Origin: Candidatus Peribacteria bacterium
GTDB taxonomy: Bacteria; Patescibacteriota; Gracilibacteria; Peribacterales; Peribacteraceae
Assembly (NCBI GenBank): GCA_016866875.1
Contig: VGKY01000003.1
Coordinates: forward strand, 32,708 to 96,707
Direction: 5' to 3'
Length of the DNA: 64,000 nt
The notes beneath the pieces were generated by a model that saw only the letters and a list, made by a program, of their open reading frames with translations, was not told the DNA's origin and did not search any database. Made by a program: the position numbers and the translations under genes. Positions 38,292 through 46,957 of the stretch are shown here, in pieces; position 1 is the stretch's first letter, and every line of letters starts with the position of its first letter.

Positions 38292-40121
38292 CTATTCCCA
38301 CTCTATCGTTCCCGGCGGCTTATTGGTGAGGTCCAGAAAGACCGCATCGACCCCTGGGAGAGCCATGATCCGCTTGGTCATCGACTGCAGGACTGCCGAA
38401 GGGAGCACATAGGCATTGGCGGTCATGGCATCGGTAGACTCGATCGGACGCAGGACGATGGATTGCCCACCGGGCTTTGTGCCACAGGGGAGAAGTACCA
38501 CAGGGAATTGCCAGATCTTTTCGTAGAGTCCTGCGCGCTGCATTTCGTGGAGCACGACGTCATCGGCTTCCCGAAGCAGATCCGCTCGCTCGCGCGTAAT
38601 CGCACTCGGATGCAGGGAAAATTTCACCGGTGCGGATTGTGAGGTGCAGAGCAACACGCGATTGATCTCTTTGTTGCTGTTGGGGATCTTCGTCGCAAGC
38701 TCGAGAAGATCCTGCGTCACCTCTGCGGGTCGATCGTGGAATACGACAATCGCATGACGATACGTTCGCCCGTCTCCCTGCACACCAACGGACTGCACGG
38801 GTAGCACCATATACGGAGCGTCCTGCGCCAACTGCTCCCTGCTCCCTGCTCCCTGCTCCCTGTTTTTTGCACACAAAATCCTGACGCCAAGCCCCGGCCC
38901 CGGAAACGGATGTCTCCAGACGAGCTCGTGAGGCAGTCCGAGTTCTTCACCGAGGATGCGCACTTCGTCTTTGTAGAGCTCCTTGAGTGGCTCGATGACG
39001 AGCCCCTGATCGATCATCTTCTGAATCGCCTCCACGCGGTTGTGATGGGTTTTGATCTTATCCGCATGCTTCGTGCCCCCTGTCTCAATGGTATCCGGAT
39101 AGATAGTCCCCTGCCCGAGCATCCATTCTCCAGCTTTGAGCTTTGAGCTATGAGCTTTGAGCGCATCAAAAACCCTTCTCTGTACATCGAGAAACGTATT
39201 GCCGATCACCTTCCTCTTCTCCTCCGGATCACACACGCCCTCCAGTTTGCGGAAGAACTCCTCGGACGCTTCTTCGATGTGCAGGTTATTGATACCCAGT
39301 TTTTCAAAGGCCTCTTCTATCATCTTCACTTCGCCTTTACGCATCAGCCCCGTATCCACTAGCAATCCCTGCACGCGGTCAGCACCCAGGACTTTGTTGA
39401 GGAGTGTGAATGCAACCGTGGAGTCCACGCCGCCGGAAACGAGCATGAAGACCTTTCGGTCTCCCACATCTTTTTTGATCTGCTCTCCGACATGATCGGC
39501 ATAACTCTTGATGGACCACTGCGCCGGCTTGCATAGCTTCGCAAACCGCTCCAGCACCTCCATGCCATGCTCGGTATGGGTCACTTCGTTGTGCCACTGG
39601 ATACCGAAGAATCTCCGCTCCGCGTTCATCATCGCGGCGTTGATGCAATCCTTCGTACTCGCTATGCGCACAAATCCCTCCGGCAACTCTGAGACTTCGT
39701 CTCCATGCGACATCCAAACAGTCCACTTCTCCGGAAGACTATCGAACAAATCATTCTTCATTGTTAATTTTTCATTCTTCATTCTCTGCGCCTCGGTACG
39801 TCCATACTCTTTCACCTGCGCAGGGCTCACCTTGCCACCGAGGGTATGTGCCATCCACTGGTGCCCGTAACAAAGTCCCAATACCGGAACGCCGAGATCA
39901 AAAATCCCTGTATCCGCCTGCGGACTCCCCTTCTCGTACACACTCTGCGGGCCGCCGGAGAGGATAATGCCGGCGACTCCTTGTAATGCTTCCGGATCGG
40001 TATCGCACGGATAGATGTACGAAGGATAGCCAAAACGCCGGATGCGGCTTGCGATCAAATGTGCGTACTGTCCTCCGAAGTCCAGTATCGCAATGCTGCC
40101 GGTATGGACGGGGCCTTCCAT
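38292..40121 (-). CDS. guaA: GMP synthase (glutamine-hydrolysing), long form
   Basis: AILDFGGQYAHLIASRIRR, VFMLVSGGVDSTVAFTLLNK, WRHPFPGPGLGVRIL, LTNKPPGTIEWE. Confidence 0.96.
   Translation of the reverse strand: MEGPVHTGSIAILDFGGQYAHLIASRIRRFGYPSYIYPCDTDPEALQGVAGIILSGGPQSVYEKGSPQADTGIFDLGVPVLGLCYGHQWMAHTLGGKVSPAQVKEYGRTEAQRMKNEKLTMKNDLFDSLPEKWTVWMSHGDEVSELPEGFVRIASTKDCINAAMMNAERRFFGIQWHNEVTHTEHGMEVLERFAKLCKPAQWSIKSYADHVGEQIKKDVGDRKVFMLVSGGVDSTVAFTLLNKVLGADRVQGLLVDTGLMRKGEVKMIEEAFEKLGINNLHIEEASEEFFRKLEGVCDPEEKRKVIGNTFLDVQRRVFDALKAHSSKLKAGEWMLGQGTIYPDTIETGGTKHADKIKTHHNRVEAIQKMIDQGLVIEPLKELYKDEVRILGEELGLPHELVWRHPFPGPGLGVRILCAKNREQGAGSREQLAQDAPYMVLPVQSVGVQGDGRTYRHAIVVFHDRPAEVTQDLLELATKIPNSNKEINRVLLCTSQSAPVKFSLHPSAITRERADLLREADDVVLHEMQRAGLYEKIWQFPVVLLPCGTKPGGQSIVLRPIESTDAMTANAYVLPSAVLQSMTKRIMALPGVDAVFLDLTNKPPGTIEWE
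38831..38862. repeat. 7-nt tandem microrepeat inside guaA
   Basis: actgctc cctgctc cctgctc cctgctc cctgttt; encodes NREQGAGSREQL. Confidence 0.9.
39131..39163. repeat. 7-nt tandem microrepeat inside guaA
   Basis: cagcttt gagcttt gagctat gagcttt; encodes LKAHSSKLKA. Confidence 0.9.
39751..39787. repeat. 7-nt tandem microrepeat inside guaA
   Basis: tcattct tcattgt taatttt tcattct tcattct; encodes RMKNEKLTMKN. Confidence 0.9.
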
Positions 40122-40188
40122 GGGCACAGCTTAGCGTGGCAGGCGGGGAATTGACAAAATTTGCGGGCAATGGAGAATGGGCATCCAT

Positions 40189-40623
40189 ATGACACTGCGT
40201 GAAGAGATCGAATCCAAGTTACATACATGTAATCAAGTATTGAGTGGTATCGTCAACCGCCTGTACACAAGTCGCGATCTCGCCAGCGCAGCAAAAGAGG
40301 CGGACACATTCAAGAAGGATACACTCGCGCTAATCGCTACGGTCATAGACAAACGACGTGAGGAGCTTGCGCAGACCATAGAACCCAAAGAGCTTGTAAA
40401 ACTTGCTCCGGAGGATTTCCTCCTTCAAAGAGTGGTAGTAACCCAGCAACTCACTTCCGTCTTTCGTACGGCGATGCATCGGCCTCCAAACTTTGCGCAC
40501 AATAATCGCATCATCGAGCCGATTGCCTGCGCGCAGCAGCTCCTGCAAGCAGCTCTGAAACGCATTCCAGAGGACCCCTCCGATCCACTCATGGATTCAA
40601 CGGATGTGTTTGACGTGGAGTAA
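40189..40623 (+). CDS. Hypothetical protein
   Basis: ORF with promoter-like TTGACA at 40153. Confidence 0.5.
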   Translation: MTLREEIESKLHTCNQVLSGIVNRLYTSRDLASAAKEADTFKKDTLALIATVIDKRREELAQTIEPKELVKLAPEDFLLQRVVVTQQLTSVFRTAMHRPPNFAHNNRIIEPIACAQQLLQAALKRIPEDPSDPLMDSTDVFDVE

Positions 40624-41950
40624 GCACGACTGCCAAAAGAATCCACACTGTATACGCAACGGCGCTGTCTTCCCATGCATGGAGGAAGAGAGCAGCGATG
40701 GAGATACCGAGGAACATGAGAAAAGCTGACAGCTGACAGCTGACAGCTGCCAGCTTCTTAAGGATAAGGACAACAAATCCCAAATACAGTACAAAGCCTA
40801 TCCATCCAAGCTCGACTCCCATCTGCAAATACCAGTTCTCGGGAAGCAGCGGGCACTGACAGCTCTGACCCGCAGGTTGCACCTGAACACCTCCGACAAA
40901 CACGCAGAGATCCGGATGCGCAGAGGCCCACGATGCATCGGAACCCGATGGTAACTCCACGCAGGTATCACTGAAGCGATTGCTCGCGGGACCGGCCGTG
41001 CCAAGCCCGAGTCCCCAAGGATGTTCTTTCATAGTCATGAGCGCCTGCAACGGGCGCTCGATGTGACCGGCCGACGAGGTTGCTCTCAGTATGACGTGGG
41101 GGAATGCTACAACGGCAATAGTTGCGAGAAGGAGCAGGAAGCAGGTGGCAAGGAGTACATGCTTCCGAGGAAGATGCTTCCATGCAATGATTGCGCTAAC
41201 GACTGCGGCTGCAATCCATGCGGAGCGGGAAAAGGAAAAGACAATGGCAATAAGGAAGCTGAAAGCTGAAAGCTGAAAGCTGAAAGCTTTTCCCCGAAAC
41301 GCCATAGTGAGTGCAAGACTCCATGGTATGAGCATCCACAGTCCCATTTGATTTGGTCCGCTGAATGTGGACTGCATCCTGCGAATCCCGATACTTTCAA
41401 TCTGCTGAAAGGCCGCAAGGGGGCCACCGGGAACATACAAGGAATGACGATCGCTGTAGCCAAGCCAGGTGAACCACGACATCGGCAGGAACATCGTAGC
41501 CATGCCGTACACAGCGACGATCACCCCCGCCCCCAGCAGTACCGCTCCTCCAGAACTGATGAATGATGATGACCATGGAACGCGGCGAAGCACGAGGAAG
41601 GCGACGAGCGGAAGGAAGTCGTATTTGAAACCGAAGGCGTAATGGGGAATGGAGAATGATGAATGGAGAATGATGAATTGTATGAGTGACCACAGCACTA
41701 ACCCCAATATGCAGAGATCCAAAACATCCATTCTTAATTCTTCATTCTTCATTCTTAATTTCGCTGTCCATTCCACCACCGCAATGAGCAAGATCACCCC
41801 AAGGAGTGCCTCTTTCCAAAGCGCCAGTATGGGAAGCGGCGCACTCCCCGGCCCCGCGATCAGTTTCGTGAGAACCGAGACAAGGAATGCATGAAACGGA
41901 AGGGCTGCAATGAGCACCAGAACCAGCCGTTCGCGCGTTCTTTGTAGCAT
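40589..41950 (-). CDS. O-antigen ligase/polymerase (Wzy/WaaL)-like membrane protein
   Basis: Multi-TM; STFSGPNQMGLWMLIPWSLAL, FSFSRSAWIAA, NWYLQMGVELGWIGFVLYLGFV. Confidence 0.7.
   Translation of the reverse strand: MLQRTRERLVLVLIAALPFHAFLVSVLTKLIAGPGSAPLPILALWKEALLGVILLIAVVEWTAKLRMKNEELRMDVLDLCILGLVLWSLIQFIILHSSFSIPHYAFGFKYDFLPLVAFLVLRRVPWSSSFISSGGAVLLGAGVIVAVYGMATMFLPMSWFTWLGYSDRHSLYVPGGPLAAFQQIESIGIRRMQSTFSGPNQMGLWMLIPWSLALTMAFRGKAFSFQLSAFSFLIAIVFSFSRSAWIAAAVVSAIIAWKHLPRKHVLLATCFLLLLATIAVVAFPHVILRATSSAGHIERPLQALMTMKEHPWGLGLGTAGPASNRFSDTCVELPSGSDASWASAHPDLCVFVGGVQVQPAGQSCQCPLLPENWYLQMGVELGWIGFVLYLGFVVLILKKLAAVSCQLSAFLMFLGISIAALFLHAWEDSAVAYTVWILLAVVLTPRQTHPLNP
40722..40758. repeat. 7-nt tandem microrepeat inside Wzy-like CDS
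   Basis: agctgac agctgac agctgac agctgcc agc. Confidence 0.9.
41254..41291. repeat. 7-nt tandem microrepeat inside Wzy-like CDS
   Basis: gctgaaa x4. Confidence 0.95.
41649..41684. repeat. 7-nt tandem microrepeat inside Wzy-like CDS
   Basis: atggaga atgatga atggaga atgatga attgtat. Confidence 0.9.
41727..41761. repeat. 7-nt tandem microrepeat inside Wzy-like CDS
   Basis: attctta attcttc attcttc attctta att; encodes LRMKNEELRMD. Confidence 0.9.
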
Positions 41951-41984
41951 GCTTTGGAATTGTCATCCTGAGTCCGTGCTCGGG

Positions 41985-43340
41985 TCAATTGCCCATTCCC
42001 AATCGAGTGACATCGTCACGGAACACCTCTCCCTGTGAGAGGACATTCTCCACGACATCAATGCACTTCTTCCTGACCTTCTCCCCATAGAGCTTCGGCG
42101 CTTTGCGCATCTCTTTGTTGTCCCACGCAAACTCGATCATTTGCTTGATGAGCGAAGCATCCACGGGAGGTGCAATGAGATTACCTCCGGCCATCGCAGA
42201 CTCTGACCGGTCGGACCCGAACCGGAGCGTGACGCAGGGAACACCGAGCACATTCATTTCCTCCTGCATCGATCCACTATCGGTCGCACACACAGCAGCC
42301 TTACTCATGGCTGCAATGACATCGCCGTACTCGGACCATACATCGCTCAAGACGAAGTTCTTGTGATCCTTCGCAAGGGTCTCCAATTCCTGCTGCAGTC
42401 CGAATTTTTCGAGAGCCATCTTGGTCTGGTTCATATTGATGAGTAGCACGTTGCGTCCTTCGAGAATCAACCCCTTCATCGCGTCGTAGATCGCACGGAA
42501 GCGCTTTTCCGAAACACAGTTCTCCCTGCGGTGGATGCAGAACCGCACGAAGTCACCATCTGCTAGCAAAGGATATTGCTCAAAAATTTTTACCCTTCCT
42601 GCCTTTCCTGCCCTTTCTGCCTTCTCGAGTGCCTCCATCGTCGCATCCACCACGGAATTCCCGACAACAAAGATTCTGTCTTCGGAAAATCCTTCACTGA
42701 GCATGAACTCCCGATCAAGCTCCACCGGAGCAAGGTGGATTCCCGTTGCCGCCTCACTGCAGCGCGTATTGAACTGCTCGGGATACGGCTCCTGTGAACC
42801 GCTCGACCAGTTGTTCCGATTCATGAGGAAGTTCCTCCAAGCATGTGCGTCGAAGCTCTGAGAAGGCTCAAAGCTTAAAGCTGATAGCTTATAGCTCGGA
42901 GTCAGCGTCCGTATCCCCGCCTCGACGTGCACCGAGGAAAACATATGACAAAACCCAGCATTGCTCGCAGCCATTGCCGTCGTCGTATCGCCGTGGACAT
43001 AGGGGATGACAACCTTGCCGCGCTTTTTCCATTCACCGATGACATACCCGAGCCTCCCAATGATCTGACTCACGACCTCATGCATAGCCCCGCGGACATT
43101 GAGATTGAAATCCGGCTCCACGCCAAACTCCTTGAGCATGCCTCCGGAGAGATTTTCGTCGTAGTGCTGGCCAGTATGTCCAAGGACGACACAGTGACCG
43201 CGCTGCTTCAGCTCGAGGTACAGCGGAATCTGCTTAATGATATCGGGCTTGGTTGCAATGAGGATAACGTGAACGTGTCGATCCTTGTGGGATGCGATTT
43301 CTTCGATGAGTTTCGCCGAGCGGTAGGTGATTTCTTGCAT
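41985..43340 (-). CDS. wecB: UDP-N-acetylglucosamine 2-epimerase-like
   Basis: VILIATKPDIIKQIPLYLELKQRGHCVVLGHTGQHYDENLS, VHGDTTTAMAASNAGF, VHVEAGIRT, TDSGSMQEEMNVLGVPCVTLR. Confidence 0.88.
   Translation of the reverse strand: MQEITYRSAKLIEEIASHKDRHVHVILIATKPDIIKQIPLYLELKQRGHCVVLGHTGQHYDENLSGGMLKEFGVEPDFNLNVRGAMHEVVSQIIGRLGYVIGEWKKRGKVVIPYVHGDTTTAMAASNAGFCHMFSSVHVEAGIRTLTPSYKLSALSFEPSQSFDAHAWRNFLMNRNNWSSGSQEPYPEQFNTRCSEAATGIHLAPVELDREFMLSEGFSEDRIFVVGNSVVDATMEALEKAERAGKAGRVKIFEQYPLLADGDFVRFCIHRRENCVSEKRFRAIYDAMKGLILEGRNVLLINMNQTKMALEKFGLQQELETLAKDHKNFVLSDVWSEYGDVIAAMSKAAVCATDSGSMQEEMNVLGVPCVTLRFGSDRSESAMAGGNLIAPPVDASLIKQMIEFAWDNKEMRKAPKLYGEKVRKKCIDVVENVLSQGEVFRDDVTRLGMGN
42866..42899. repeat. 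7-nt tandem microrepeat inside wecB
   Basis: gctcaaa gcttaaa gctgata gcttata gctcgga; encodes SYKLSALSFEPS. Confidence 0.85.
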
Positions 43341-43348
43341 TGGTACTA

Positions 43349-43380
43349 CCGTAGCGGAGATTCATGAATCTCCGCTACGG
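43349..43380. repeat. 32-nt perfect palindrome, copy 3
   Basis: CCGTAGCGGAGATTCATGAATCTCCGCTACGG. Confidence 0.95.
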
Positions 43381-43401
43381 AGTTGATGCGGATAATTCTT
43401 G

Positions 43402-44043
43402 TTATTTCAACACCGTTCCCTTCACCACCATGCCGGGGACTTCGCGTACCTCTTTCTCGGTCACTCTTTCGCCCGCAAAAGTATAGACATAGGGTACGGA
43501 ACAAAAGATCTCCATCACCGCTGCTTCATTGGGCTGCATCCCGTCAAGATTTTTTATGATGGGACGGAGGCTGTTACCGTGAGCGACGATGAGCACGTTC
43601 TTGCCCGCGGCAAGAAGTGGCAACACGTACTCCTTGAAAAACGGCCACGTGCGGCGCTCGCAGTCTTCGATGCTCTCCCCGCCCGGCGGACGCGTGGAAT
43701 AGCTCCTGCGCCAGAGCTTCACCTGTTCCTCTCCGAATTTTTTGATGGTCTCACCCTTATTGAGCCCCTGCAGATCTCCATAGTGACGTTCATTCAACGC
43801 AGAATCCGCAACAGGAGATATCGGTGACTGGCCGTGGCCTTCTACGAATGCTGTGTACGTATCGACGGATCGCTTCAGGCGCGAGACGAACACTACATCG
43901 AAGTGAACATCCTTCATGCTCTTTCCCGCAAGCACCGCATCGGCTCTTCCCGCAGATGTGAGACCGACGTCCGTCCAACCCGTGAAGCGATTTTCGAGGT
44001 TCCACTGCGATTGGCCGTGACGAAGGAGAACGAGCATGCTCAT
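43402..44043 (-). CDS. gpmA: 2,3-bisphosphoglycerate-dependent phosphoglycerate mutase
   Basis: LVLLRHGQSQWNLENRFTGWTDVGLTSAGRADA, LNERHYGDLQGLNKGET, RRSYSTRPPGGESIED. Confidence 0.96.
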   Translation of the reverse strand: MSMLVLLRHGQSQWNLENRFTGWTDVGLTSAGRADAVLAGKSMKDVHFDVVFVSRLKRSVDTYTAFVEGHGQSPISPVADSALNERHYGDLQGLNKGETIKKFGEEQVKLWRRSYSTRPPGGESIEDCERRTWPFFKEYVLPLLAAGKNVLIVAHGNSLRPIIKNLDGMQPNEAAVMEIFCSVPYVYTFAGERVTEKEVREVPGMVVKGTVLK

Positions 44044-44081
44044 GGCACAATGGTAACAGAATCCGCTGACGCAGGATCACA

Positions 44082-44110
44082 AAAATGCCGCAGGATCGCT
44101 GCGGCATTTC
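44082..44110 (-). terminator. Terminator-like hairpin
   Basis: AAATGCCGCAG-GATCG-CTGCGGCATTT, T-run on minus strand. Confidence 0.5.
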
Positions 44111-44406
44111 CTGGAGTCAGAAAGGAGTATTCCTGCTGGCAAGCAAGCTTCACGTAGACATTCGTCGCGTTGTAGCAGACATCAATGCGAGAGCTGTAGA
44201 GAGAAGGGAAATGCGCGTACGCATGGAAGTGAGGGGGAAAGTTTGTATTAAAATGTATATTTATTACAATTGATCAAGTATTGCTTTTGCAGAATTTTAA
44301 AGCACTTTAAGGGTAATGTACGCACAACGCAGACTGCTCCTCTGCACCATGGCTCACAACAGGTGTACCGGGGCATGCGGTCGATGCATACTGTGACATA
44401 GCACTC

Positions 44407-44724
44407 ATGGACATCCGTGACATCTCCAGACACCGGTACAGCCACACCATGCTCTGGGCGGTGCTGCTCTCTTCGCTCGTCATCGCGATCGCAGCGACAC
44501 TCGGTCGCGCCGTGGCCAATGTAAAAGCTGCACTCATAGACAAGCCCGATATCGCCGTGTACTTGCTCCTCAAAGACGAGGGCATCACACACTCCGTGCT
44601 CCTCAGGAGCAGTGCAGGCCAGCGCGACTACCTCGTGCAAACGAAAACCGGCCCTAAAGTGGTAAAGCTCAAAATGGGAGAGAAGGAATGGTACGTCAGC
44701 AATATCGACACGATGCATGAATGA
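44407..44724 (+). CDS. Hypothetical membrane-anchored protein
   Basis: 105-aa ORF with one TM helix (HTMLWAVLLSSLVIAIAATLG). Confidence 0.6.
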   Translation: MDIRDISRHRYSHTMLWAVLLSSLVIAIAATLGRAVANVKAALIDKPDIAVYLLLKDEGITHSVLLRSSAGQRDYLVQTKTGPKVVKLKMGEKEWYVSNIDTMHE

Positions 44725-44746
44725 GAGAAAAAGTGCGATTCTGCCA

Positions 44747-45478
44747 TTAGTGACGTTCTGTTTTGGTTATAACGAGAAACGGAAACACAATCGTTGCATG
44801 GATCATGCGCTTCCATCTCTGCGGCTCTTTACAGAGTCTCCACAGCCACTCCAGTCCCATGTGCTGCATCCACTTCGGAGCACGGGTGATGCGACCGGAG
44901 AGAAAATCGAATGTGCCCCCGACGCCTATGGCAACGCGCACGCACGGCATCTTCGAAAAATGCTTCGCAATCCAGAGATCCTGCTGAGGTGCTCCATAGG
45001 CAACGAGGAGCAAGTGCGCCCCTGAGGAATTCACGCGCTGTATGATGTCCTCAGCATCGGCATCGCGCGGTGATCCCTCATAGGTACCAACAATTCTTAA
45101 TTCTGCATTCTTCATTCCTAATTTGTCTCTTGCCCTCTCTCCTACACCACCCCTCCCCCCCAAGAAAAACACGGGAACGTTCTGATCGAGCTTCCCGCAC
45201 AACTGCTCTACAAAATCGACTCCGCTCACGCGCTCAGCAATCTCCTGCCCCACCCACCTCGCCGCCCGCAGGATCCCCACGCTGTCCGGGAGGTTCAGTG
45301 TCGCCGATTGCATCACGGCACGAAATGCGGGATTCCTCTGCCCCTCCACGAGCATCTCGCTATTTGGGGTCATTACATGATGTTGCCCCGCACTCTTCAA
45401 CATGTTCCCCACTCGAAGAACCGCTTCGTTCATCATCACAGCGTCAATCGGTACACCAAGGATGCGCACGCGTTCCAT
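44747..45478 (-). CDS. WecG/TagA/CpsF family glycosyltransferase
   Basis: ILGVPIDAVMMNEAVLRV, HHVMTPNSEMLVEGQRNPAFRAVMQSATLNLPDSVGILRAARWVG, LLVAYGAPQQDLWIAKH. Confidence 0.93.
   Translation of the reverse strand: MERVRILGVPIDAVMMNEAVLRVGNMLKSAGQHHVMTPNSEMLVEGQRNPAFRAVMQSATLNLPDSVGILRAARWVGQEIAERVSGVDFVEQLCGKLDQNVPVFFLGGRGGVGERARDKLGMKNAELRIVGTYEGSPRDADAEDIIQRVNSSGAHLLLVAYGAPQQDLWIAKHFSKMPCVRVAIGVGGTFDFLSGRITRAPKWMQHMGLEWLWRLCKEPQRWKRMIHATIVFPFLVITKTERH
45091..45125. repeat. 7-nt tandem microrepeat inside wecG-like CDS
   Basis: aattctt aattctg cattctt cattcct aatttgt; encodes GMKNAELRI. Confidence 0.9.
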
Positions 45479-45490
45479 ACGTTGCATCTT

Positions 45491-45525
45491 CCATTTTCCA
45501 TGTTCAATTTTCAATTCTTCAATCC
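45491..45525. repeat. 7-nt tandem microrepeat
   Basis: ccatttt ccatgtt caatttt caattct tcaatcc. Confidence 0.8.
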
Positions 45526-45530
45526 GGAAA

Positions 45531-46073
45531 ATGAGTCCTATTGCATTCCCGAGAGAAGGTGAGGAAAATCCCTCCATGGCACGCATCCCCGAGGGATTCG
45601 GATACATCGCGGCGTACCTTGGCGGAGTCGCCACCCTCCTCGTGCTGCAAGCGCTGCAGCCGCAGACGAAGGTCGTGGTAGTCCCCGGAGCAGCCAATAT
45701 TTTGGCGAGACCTACGGCAAACCTGCAGCAGAGACAGCCCGCTCAAGTGCCCCTGCCACACCCAGCAGCAGATCCCGCTCCCGCCATCCCAGCTCCTGAG
45801 CCTGCTCCTGCTTCGGCACCTGTCGCAGAACCTGCACCAACCACACAACCCTCCTCTCCTCCAGCCCCTGCCTGTAGCAGAGACGAGGATTGCACAAGCC
45901 CAACGTCCTTCTGCGCTATCCGCTTTGGCGTTTGCCAAGAACTTGCGAAACCGACCTGCGCCTGTCAGGGGGCCAAGACACTCGTGTGCACCGATGCCGC
46001 CCGAAGAATGAAGAGCACAGCCTGCGCAAAAGGATGCGTAAGTCTGCCGAGCGGGGGACAGTGCGTAGAGTAA
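45531..46073 (+). CDS. Membrane-anchored, Pro/Ala-rich linker protein with Cys-rich C-terminal domain
   Basis: TM helix, PAPAIPAPEPAPASAPVAEPAPTTQ linker, eight Cys in the C-terminal ~60 aa. Confidence 0.6.
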   Translation: MSPIAFPREGEENPSMARIPEGFGYIAAYLGGVATLLVLQALQPQTKVVVVPGAANILARPTANLQQRQPAQVPLPHPAADPAPAIPAPEPAPASAPVAEPAPTTQPSSPPAPACSRDEDCTSPTSFCAIRFGVCQELAKPTCACQGAKTLVCTDAARRMKSTACAKGCVSLPSGGQCVE

Positions 46074-46121
46074 GGAGCGACTCCCATTTTCCTTGGCGTC
46101 GGATTTGGTGTTGGCGTTAGG

Positions 46122-46838
46122 ATGCTCTTGATCATGCGCACATCCCGCACATATTTGGCAGTTTGTCTCCTCCTGGCGTCGTGTGCGCACGTCCATCCTG
46201 TCATCCAAGAAAGTAGCGAGGTCTCCTCTGCTGAAACGCCTGCATTTGAGAGCGACGGCGAAGGAGCGGCGTTGCAGGCGAGCATCGTGCCCTCCGCATA
46301 TACGGGATCATCACTCGCGGAACGGGCCCTTCCTACCGGATTTCTGGAAGTCGGCGATCGCGATGCACCGCACACGATGCTCCTGATCACCAATCATCAG
46401 TGCGGATACTGCGCAGATTTCTCCGTGGAACATATTCCGGTGCTCGTGGAGCGCTACATCCGACCGGGGATCCTGCGCCTTTCGGTAGCCATCCTACCGC
46501 TGAAGAAGTACCCGGGGAGCGCAGAGGGAGTAGTCGGGTTGCTCTGCGCCGCCGCACAGGGCAAAGGGTGGCCCATGCATACTCTCCTCTCGGAAGGTAC
46601 GCGCATCGATCGCGAGCTGCTGCTGAAACGTGCACGCACACTGCAAATCGACGAGACGGCATTCGCAACGTGCCTGGAGGACGAAGCGAGTCATGGGATG
46701 TTACAGTCCCAGCATGCCTGGATCCGGAGTCTGGGCGTGGAGGAAGTCCCAACGTACTTCATCGACGGAGTGCGCTACACGGGACTTCCGTATGCGGCGG
46801 ATCTGGAGGCACAGCTATCGGAAATATTGCAGAAATAA
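46122..46838 (+). CDS. DsbA-like thioredoxin-fold lipoprotein (CGYC)
   Basis: Lipobox LLLASC; LLITNHQCGYCADFSVEHIPVLVERYI...VEEVPTYFIDGVRYTG. Confidence 0.82.
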   Translation: MLLIMRTSRTYLAVCLLLASCAHVHPVIQESSEVSSAETPAFESDGEGAALQASIVPSAYTGSSLAERALPTGFLEVGDRDAPHTMLLITNHQCGYCADFSVEHIPVLVERYIRPGILRLSVAILPLKKYPGSAEGVVGLLCAAAQGKGWPMHTLLSEGTRIDRELLLKRARTLQIDETAFATCLEDEASHGMLQSQHAWIRSLGVEEVPTYFIDGVRYTGLPYAADLEAQLSEILQK

Positions 46839-46839
46839 T

Positions 46840-46868
46840 TGACCATATTGAGAAAAATACTTATAATG
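46840..46868 (+). promoter_or_regulatory. Consensus-like sigma70 promoter
   Basis: TTGACC - 17 nt - TATAAT. Confidence 0.75.
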
Positions 46869-46957
46869 ATAATTAGTTCCTTGTTCAGTCGGCTCTAACT
46901 TCTGTGCCATGCGGCGCAACCGTCTCAACCTGGAAACGCATTTGAAGGAGGCCCATC

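Noticed and set aside
44110-44270. Possible small ORF on minus strand upstream of the terminator-like hairpin at 44082
   Set aside because: Frame without a credible start codon or RBS.
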